From Saccoglossus kowalevskii (Eukaryota > Hemichordata > Enteropneusta > Harrimaniidae), in NCBI RefSeq assembly GCF_000003605.2, contig NW_003133843.1, forward strand, positions 347,925 to 399,136: a stretch of DNA of 51,212 nucleotides, read 5' to 3'. Below are positions 44,827 to 51,212 of the stretch, piece after piece. The position numbers were made by a program, and so were the translations under genes. The notes under the pieces were generated by a model that saw nothing but the letters and a program-made list of their open reading frames with translations, was not told the origin of the DNA and did not search any database. Position 1 is the stretch's first letter. The number at the start of each line of letters is the position of its first letter.

Positions 44827-47800
44827 CTGGGGCTCAGTATCACTACCGGTGTTGTTACAATGGTTAAGTAAAATGTGGGTATTTTGAATACTGTATCAGT
44901 AATTAATGAACATTCCAAAATGTTAGAAATTTGAATGAATGTTGATTGATTTACTAAAATGAGAATAATATACGTACTCTGCAAAACCCTCAGCAAAAAC
45001 CTGGACATCTCCAGTATAGTCGTCAATGGGATCGCCATCACTATCCCCACATATGCCTTCTATGTTGAGTTCATTTAAAGGTTTCTTAATCTCAATATGT
45101 ATGGCGTGATGTGGAAGCCATAGCACGGCAACATCGATGTTACCATCTTCTTCAGTGCTCAAAGAGAATTTCCATGTTTTGTCTTCAAACTGATGAAGCG
45201 TAAATACACCGATCACATCATCTGGCAAAGTTGGAATCTGCGGTGCGCCATCCAACTGTAACAGCAAATAACCCCATTTAAAAAAGTGTTAATGTTTGCA
45301 TTTCACATAATTAATAAATATGTTCATATTTTATTTCGGAAATATATAATCTAATAACTTGTGTCATACAAGATTTTAATTTGATTGACCAAAATATTTT
45401 TAGTCAAGTTCCAAAATTAAGCAAAGCATAACCTAGAAAACACTAGTATTAATTGATGTATTTGAAAAATCTGTTCTGTGTAATAGAGGAACATAGACAA
45501 TTAAATTAGAGTAGTTTTTGATCGTTTGCGTAAATTACACATACTAATTTCAAATCGTTGAAAACTCCAGATAATCTAAAACGCACGCTGTTATGCAAAT
45601 ATATTCATAGAAATCAAAGTGACTAGTTACTGGCGTACTGTCTTCCAGTTTTTGAGTTTGTTACATTAATGATATAATGTGCACCAAGATTCTCATCTGA
45701 AACAGACAAACATACAGACGGATGGGCAGACACAGGCAGAAACATAATGAACTATATATACTTATGTGTGATCAATATAAACTATATGTACTCACGCGTA
45801 TTTCAACAGGGGTTTCGCCATCATTCACACCAACTTCTAACTCAGTCACAGTTTCTGTGTCACGTTTTGATTTTTTGTTACCTTTGCCAACTGGAGGTCC
45901 TATACCTTTTCCATTGTCGGCGTTATTTTTCTGACTATTGTTTTCAGCACCCCGGCCTTTAGTATCAGTAACTATTATTCTTAAACTATTGATTCGTAAC
46001 CGACCATCACTCTCAGTATAGTCTACTTCGACTTGAATTCTTCTGCCATTGTGGGTTATAGAAGTTAGCTGATAGTAACATTCACCTCCAACAACAGTAA
46101 ATCGTCTGCCATCAAATGATCTACAATGCGGATCACCCCAACAGCTACATATATTCCATTGCGGTTCTGCATGAATTAAAGAAGTACACTGATCACAATG
46201 TAATATATATATATATGATATGAGTTTTATATCGAGCGCGACGACCACCAGCCTTTAACTAGCCCTCTGCTTTTATTTTTGTTTTTAGTATTTTTACTGT
46301 TAGGTTACGTAGGAGACGTTCGTGGAAGTCCTCTGTGCTGAGCTCCTATAACTTTTAGATATGTTGTTACTAAAAATACAAATTCCAAAAATACTAAATT
46401 CAAACACAAAATGTGTTGATTTGTCTGTAAATATACTAGCATTCATATTCTGAATAGACTGATCGACGATAGATTTATTATTGCTATTTGGCGTGCCCAT
46501 GAATACTGTCAACTGTTTTTTCAAGTATCTTTGGTGGTTCTCTTTCCGATTTGTTAATTTTTTGGAGAATATCTACAATTCCTAAATTTTAGTGGAAATA
46601 ATATTTTCAACTTCTTTTTTAAAGTTGCTGGCCCGATTGCGTTGATGTTTTATATATAATTACAGTGAGTGAACCACAGCTATATATTTTGTGATGATAC
46701 TTATCGAATTGCCACAATAATGTATATGTAGGTACCTTTAGTGGTTCGTTGTCTGATTTGTTGAATTCGTTGCAATACCGTCAATACTCTAATTTAAGTA
46801 AATATTTGGATCTACAATAATAACTTTTTACGCTAATTTCCTTTGATAGCGGACATATTTGTTCAGCATTTTCACAGTTCGATCAATTCGCATGTAAGGT
46901 AATGATAGAGTGGCATAAGCATATGTACTGTACCTTGGACTCTTACCAGACTACGATCACGAAACAGCACGTTAATCAACGATACCGTCCTCTTAGGCGT
47001 ACCCAAAATAAACTTTTAAAATAGCCATTTAATTATGCCAAGAATGATATGTGTAAATTCAAAGAAATACACATGGTTTATTGCGCGTTTCTCTAATTCT
47101 AAATTAATAGAGCAAGTAACGAGTGCTCTATGGCTATTCATGCTGTTTACGTTTTAGCTTAAATGAATGTACTACCAAAGCTTCAGTCACATATAGATAG
47201 ATAGATTGGATGAGGTACTGTACGGAAACGATTAGTTTAACGTACATATCTATGCATATTAAGTAGGTAATTTTCATATTATCACATTGCAGCCTGCGTA
47301 TAAGAAAATTCTCAAACACGTCAGAACGAATTTGGGCCAAATTTGCTGTATTGGTGACATAGGTACCCATGTATTACGTATATGCACCATATGTGTATTG
47401 AACCACGTGGCAAGAGGATCGTTACATTTTCACTATCGGCTTTTGAATTGTATATTTTAATCAAATTTTAGCTAAGTATATAATATCTTGTTCTCAGGAT
47501 GACATTTAACCTAAATAATTAAGTTATTAATTTAAAAAGTTCAAATTGTTTTCATTTCAGTAATGGAGTCTTCCCCACATAAATTCACAAGCTAAGATTC
47601 CACAAATATAGCAGGCATACTAATTCAATTAGCGCATTTTGCTTTGAATGTTCAAAAGTTCAAAAAATTGCAATCCATGATAATTTTATGTACAGTGATT
47701 ACTATTTAATTTGAATATTATTGTAACTATGAAGTTTACTAATTTGCATACAAACGATCTATTGTTACAGTAACAAATGAACGCACAGAACAAAGCATGC

Positions 47801-50800
47801 TACCGTGATTGGTATAAATAGTCCACAATTTTAACTGGCGATTTGTTTGCACTACGTATTAATGTAAAACATATGAATCTATAGAGATAATGTCCTAAAA
47901 AGCCATTTTGCAATAAAAGTAGTATTCTCGACCGCTGTTGAATGTGTCCAATCAAAAACATATAGAGTTCGCAGCACCTAGAATGAACAATAGGCGTTTA
48001 AAATTTATTTCAGAAGTAGACTTATTCCTATCGCGTCCGAGTTTGGAACTAATAGATATTTTAGGCAAGTAATGAATCATATGTTTAATAGTGTTTTTCA
48101 CAATTATTAGCAGAAATTAACAAGAGAAAGGGCGAAGATAGCCTATGCATTTTATAGTCAATATATTTGATGTTCGTTGACGTCACGTACGGGCGTTCAG
48201 AGAGAAGTTAAATTTTTACTACTTGACAATTGAGATTATTATTTCATAAAAGGAACATAATGAATTATGGGATTTCGAATAACAGGTAAATAATACAATC
48301 ATATATCAGAGATTCATTGGTGAGTATTCGTTTCGATATATTTATTTTTATTTATCTTTTCCAATTTAGTATTTTGAACCTGTAGTAATTAAATTTTGCG
48401 GTAAGTGAAAAAACATTGACACAATACGTTAACGTATTAACGAAAACTTTTAAATACATTGTCAAATACATATCCATTTTCTTATTTTCGAGATATGTTA
48501 TAGCGGCCAGGATGATCGTTATCGATTGAAAATTGCGGCGGCGCATATCAACTTAGTAGCTTATATCAATCCGACTTGTCGATCTTTTTAGGCACCGTGC
48601 GATGTAATGTTAATCCGTTATTGGTATTTACTATGTGATGTTATCAACAGCCTGTCACACTGGATCTATTTAACATTAGCGCAAACATATATGTGTGGGG
48701 GGGGTGTATGTGTGTGTGTGTGTGTGGGGGGGGGGTGTTCGTATAGCACAGTTTTTTTATAGCACAGTATTTTAATGGGGTTGTTGGGATCTAAAGCGCT
48801 ATAGATATGTGTGTTTATAATAGCATTACAAATGTTGAGATACTCAATAACCCATTGCATTATCAGTTCTCAATTCAGATATGTGTTTTTTGTTGTTTTA
48901 ATTTCCATGTTTTGTCGAAAAATATGACATATTTTCTAACATTTGTCCTTTTAAATAACTAAGACTATTCTAATATATGTATACTAATACAGTGAGTGTG
49001 CGTTCTACATTACATTCAATTGCGTGAATTAATATTTCGCGCCAAGACAGTATTACAGTCCAACGTTGTGTACAGCTGTGCATATTTGTTCAGCAAATTA
49101 TTTTAATTCGAATTATAGTTGATATATTAGTTTTTAGTCAATTGTTCACCCAAGGTAAGCCAAATCTATTATTATAATTCTTGTTATCTACTATTGGAGG
49201 ATTTACAATTTACAGTTTCAGCCTGGTAGCCCAAATCTTATAGTTTCGATTCCTAGCACACCTAAAAGACTAAAACTCAATGATATTATTATTCACAATA
49301 TGCAAATTAATGTTAGGAATGTTAGTATAACTATTATTACGCTACATTTTGACTCTTTATTTGAATAAATTCATTTGCATATGCTGAAATTAATATCATA
49401 AATAAACATTGCTTCATGGTTATATTTGACTGTACAAACTAAGACAAACCATCCAATAATTAAACAATTATTAGTCAATTTAATAATCTGGCCCTTTTTT
49501 TACTATTGATTATCGAGCTCCGCCTCGCTATGACGTCATAGTTGATGCTCTGAGCATAGCGATATGGTATTGATTATGGATTATATAAATAATATAATAA
49601 ACTTTTCACAATCTCTTGCAGATGCGTGCAATCCAAATAATCAACCAGTCAAACTAGGAACGTAGATTAATAAAACTATGGTGCATATATTTATATGGTA
49701 GTTAATATTTGTTTCAAAAAGTTGTACACTTTATTGACGAAGCATTGTTTTAATAATGAGAACGATTGTCTAAGTATATCTCCAATAGAAAAGAAAAAAG
49801 AAGCTAAGAAGGTATAATACCGGAGACATGCATTTTAGTTGGGTTTGGATACAAAAAAGGCATAAATATGAAAAATAACAAATAGAAATATATTAGATTG
49901 CAAGTGCAATAATCATTTAATTAATCTTATATTTGTTGATACTAGATTAGTATATTATCCACTCTCAATTAGTGACCATACACTACATATTTATTCAGAA
50001 ACAACCTGGTCACATGATCAGTGATTTGCATATCCAAGTTAATAGCAAATTATGCATGTAGCAATACATGTTCATAACAATTTGTGATCACATAAAAAAA
50101 ATAATAGATTTGTATCCATGTTGTGTTTTGGCAATATTACTTTATCACAAGCATGAATAACATTTCTCCTAATTGCAACAGGAACTGTTTCATTAACAAT
50201 TCACGTCATGGATTAACGCATAACACGATATAAAACGAGAGCTATTGGAAAAGAGGGAATAAATTGCCGCCTTGCCAGCATTTCCTCATTATTTACTTCT
50301 GTAAATCACCTTTATTCAGACATGACATACTGAGACAAATAATAGATAGTTTAGAACTTCAAATACAAATACATCAAGGCGTAAAACCATTTTTTTACAC
50401 ATGTGTTGAAATTAATTAGAAAGTTCTGTGCTAGTATAATAATTTTCTCCAAACGTACATTTCTTTTTAAATATTACTTAGATTTCATAATTTTCTGAAT
50501 ACCTACCTTCGGTCGGCACTTCCGGCGGCATACAGTACAGTTCATTAGTCAGGTTGCCATCATGACAACAATAACGACATTTGGTTACGACAGCGAGAGG
50601 GGGGTAATCACAGTTATTGGCCTTAGGTTCATTCTGGCTTTCCTGGACACAAGCCTGGTGTATAAATTTATATATATAAATAATATAATAGCAGGCAAGA
50701 ACTGGTGAGCGAGCGCAAGAGCGTACTTTATTGATTTACTAAAAATAGAACTGACGTAACCATAGAGCATGCGCACACAAATATATAATGTGAATATGGT

Positions 50801-51212
50801 GGGTAAAATTTATCGCTAGAAAAGTACCGTGTAACGCGAAAGGTGAAGAAACACTTTGTGTTAACGCGATATTGTATGCATTTCTGCATACTACGTAAAA
50901 AGAAAACTCACCTCAATCTCCTGGCACTCTGAGACAAATACTAGTTTCCCTTCGTTCGTTGTGAAAAGTTGGGACATACATTCGTGCTGAGGTTAAGAAA
51001 AGATTACACTTAACACTTACACAAAATACCATGTTACATGGTGATACATACTATTGTATTGTGTAATATTAATCTGTGCTATTGTAACAAAGTTATTTGA
51101 TAACTATATATATTCATTTTACAAACAATTGATTCAAGTGAAGAATACTTACTCTAACTGGATTGCACATTTCCCTCTCATCCTTGCTTATACACTCACT
51201 GAAGCTAAGTTT
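44703..51212 (-). CDS. Gene D: secreted Ly6/uPAR-like plus VWD protein (5' end beyond the window)
   Basis: Exons (minus): beyond 51212 to 51153 (partial), 50986-50912, 50654-50507, 46166-45796, 45255-44978 and a candidate last exon 44826-44703. Cysteine module: LSFSECI, REMC, HECMSQL, VSEC (Glu replaces the usual Gly before Cys), EACVQ, NNCDYPP, TKCRYCC, ELYC. The VWD first half has ICSCWGDPHC, SFDGRRFT and GGECYYQL. An insert of about 50 residues (Asn/Lys/Gly-rich, ending NKKSKRDTE, dibasic) precedes the exon end. The second half has GICGDSDGDPIDDYTG. Exon 6 ends in phase 2 if the donor is GA|GTACGT, as in genes A, B and C. The signal-peptide exon is outside the window. Gene D is the closest relative of gene C by sequence and insert. 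The function is unknown; it is probably extracellular. Confidence 0.75.
48692..48738 (+). repeat. (TG)n tract with long G runs
   Basis: GTGTG followed by G8, (TG)n and G10. The G-rich strand could form a quadruplex. Confidence 0.7.
49526..49561. repeat. Palindrome cluster with CRE
   Basis: CTATGACGTCATAG (49528-49541) is a perfect 14-bp palindrome. CGCTATG (49526) is repeated inverted as CATAGCG (49555-49561). Confidence 0.6.

Larger units (their letters stand above)
46167..50506. other. Intron of gene D (4.3 kb), no nested gene seen
   Basis: AT-rich intronic sequence between the cysteine-module exon and the first VWD exon. It contains a CRE palindrome at 48178, a TG/G-run tract near 48690 and a palindromic cluster near 49526-49561. 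Short frames are unconvincing. Confidence 0.5.

Noticed and set aside
49211-49262. tRNA-like A and B box phrases (TGGTAGCCCA, GTTTCGATTCC)
   Set aside because: Spacing too short and no cloverleaf; at best a fragment of a tRNA-derived SINE.

Overview
The window is AT-rich animal nuclear DNA. Its genes have small exons joined by GT-AG introns, and it carries eukaryotic retroelement and MITE debris, with two 50-N assembly gaps at 23703-23752 and 34868-34917. I saw no prokaryotic features. The repeats (a Penelope-like element, a non-LTR ORF1 start with a 2A-like peptide, and a pearl/Helentron-like element with a tandem core and an ACGG microsatellite) fit a marine invertebrate. A bivalve or other lophotrochozoan is my first guess, with an ambulacrarian or amphioxus next. 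The species cannot be fixed from sequence alone.

The main content is a cluster of four paralogous genes for small secreted cysteine-rich proteins, assembled here exon by exon. The shared plan is signal peptide, an N-terminal cysteine-rich module resembling a Ly6/uPAR (three-finger) domain encoded by three exons, and one von Willebrand factor D (VWD) domain encoded by two exons. Gene A (minus, 11256 to 4956) and gene B (plus, 13759 to 17079) are head-to-head. Exons 1 and 3 to 6 are identical in length between them, and both end in a tiny last exon containing KYGK. Gene C (minus, about 29666 to 21852) and gene D (minus, from beyond the right edge to about 44703) form a second subfamily. In that subfamily the VWD domain is interrupted by a low-complexity Gly/Asn/Lys insert ending in a dibasic or furin-like site. 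B and C are tail-to-tail.

Layout: 1-5 kb holds a 5' fragment of a non-LTR retroelement (2A-like peptide), a MITE copy, and a Penelope-like fragment inserted in a minisatellite. 5-11.3 kb is gene A, with two foldback elements in its introns. 11.3-13.8 kb is the divergent promoter region. 13.8-17.1 kb is gene B. 17.1-21.8 kb is spacer with a CpG-richer block and a nested palindrome. 21.8-29.8 kb is gene C, whose introns hold repeats and one opposite-strand exon-like segment. 29.8-44.7 kb is a gene-poor spacer with the pearl-like element and a pair of 69-bp inverted repeats 4 kb apart. 44.7-51.2 kb is gene D, truncated by the window edge.

The VWD and three-finger-like folds suggest extracellular binding or matrix proteins. 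No enzyme active site is visible, and the biological role (matrix, mucus, immunity, biomineral or other) cannot be read from the sequence.
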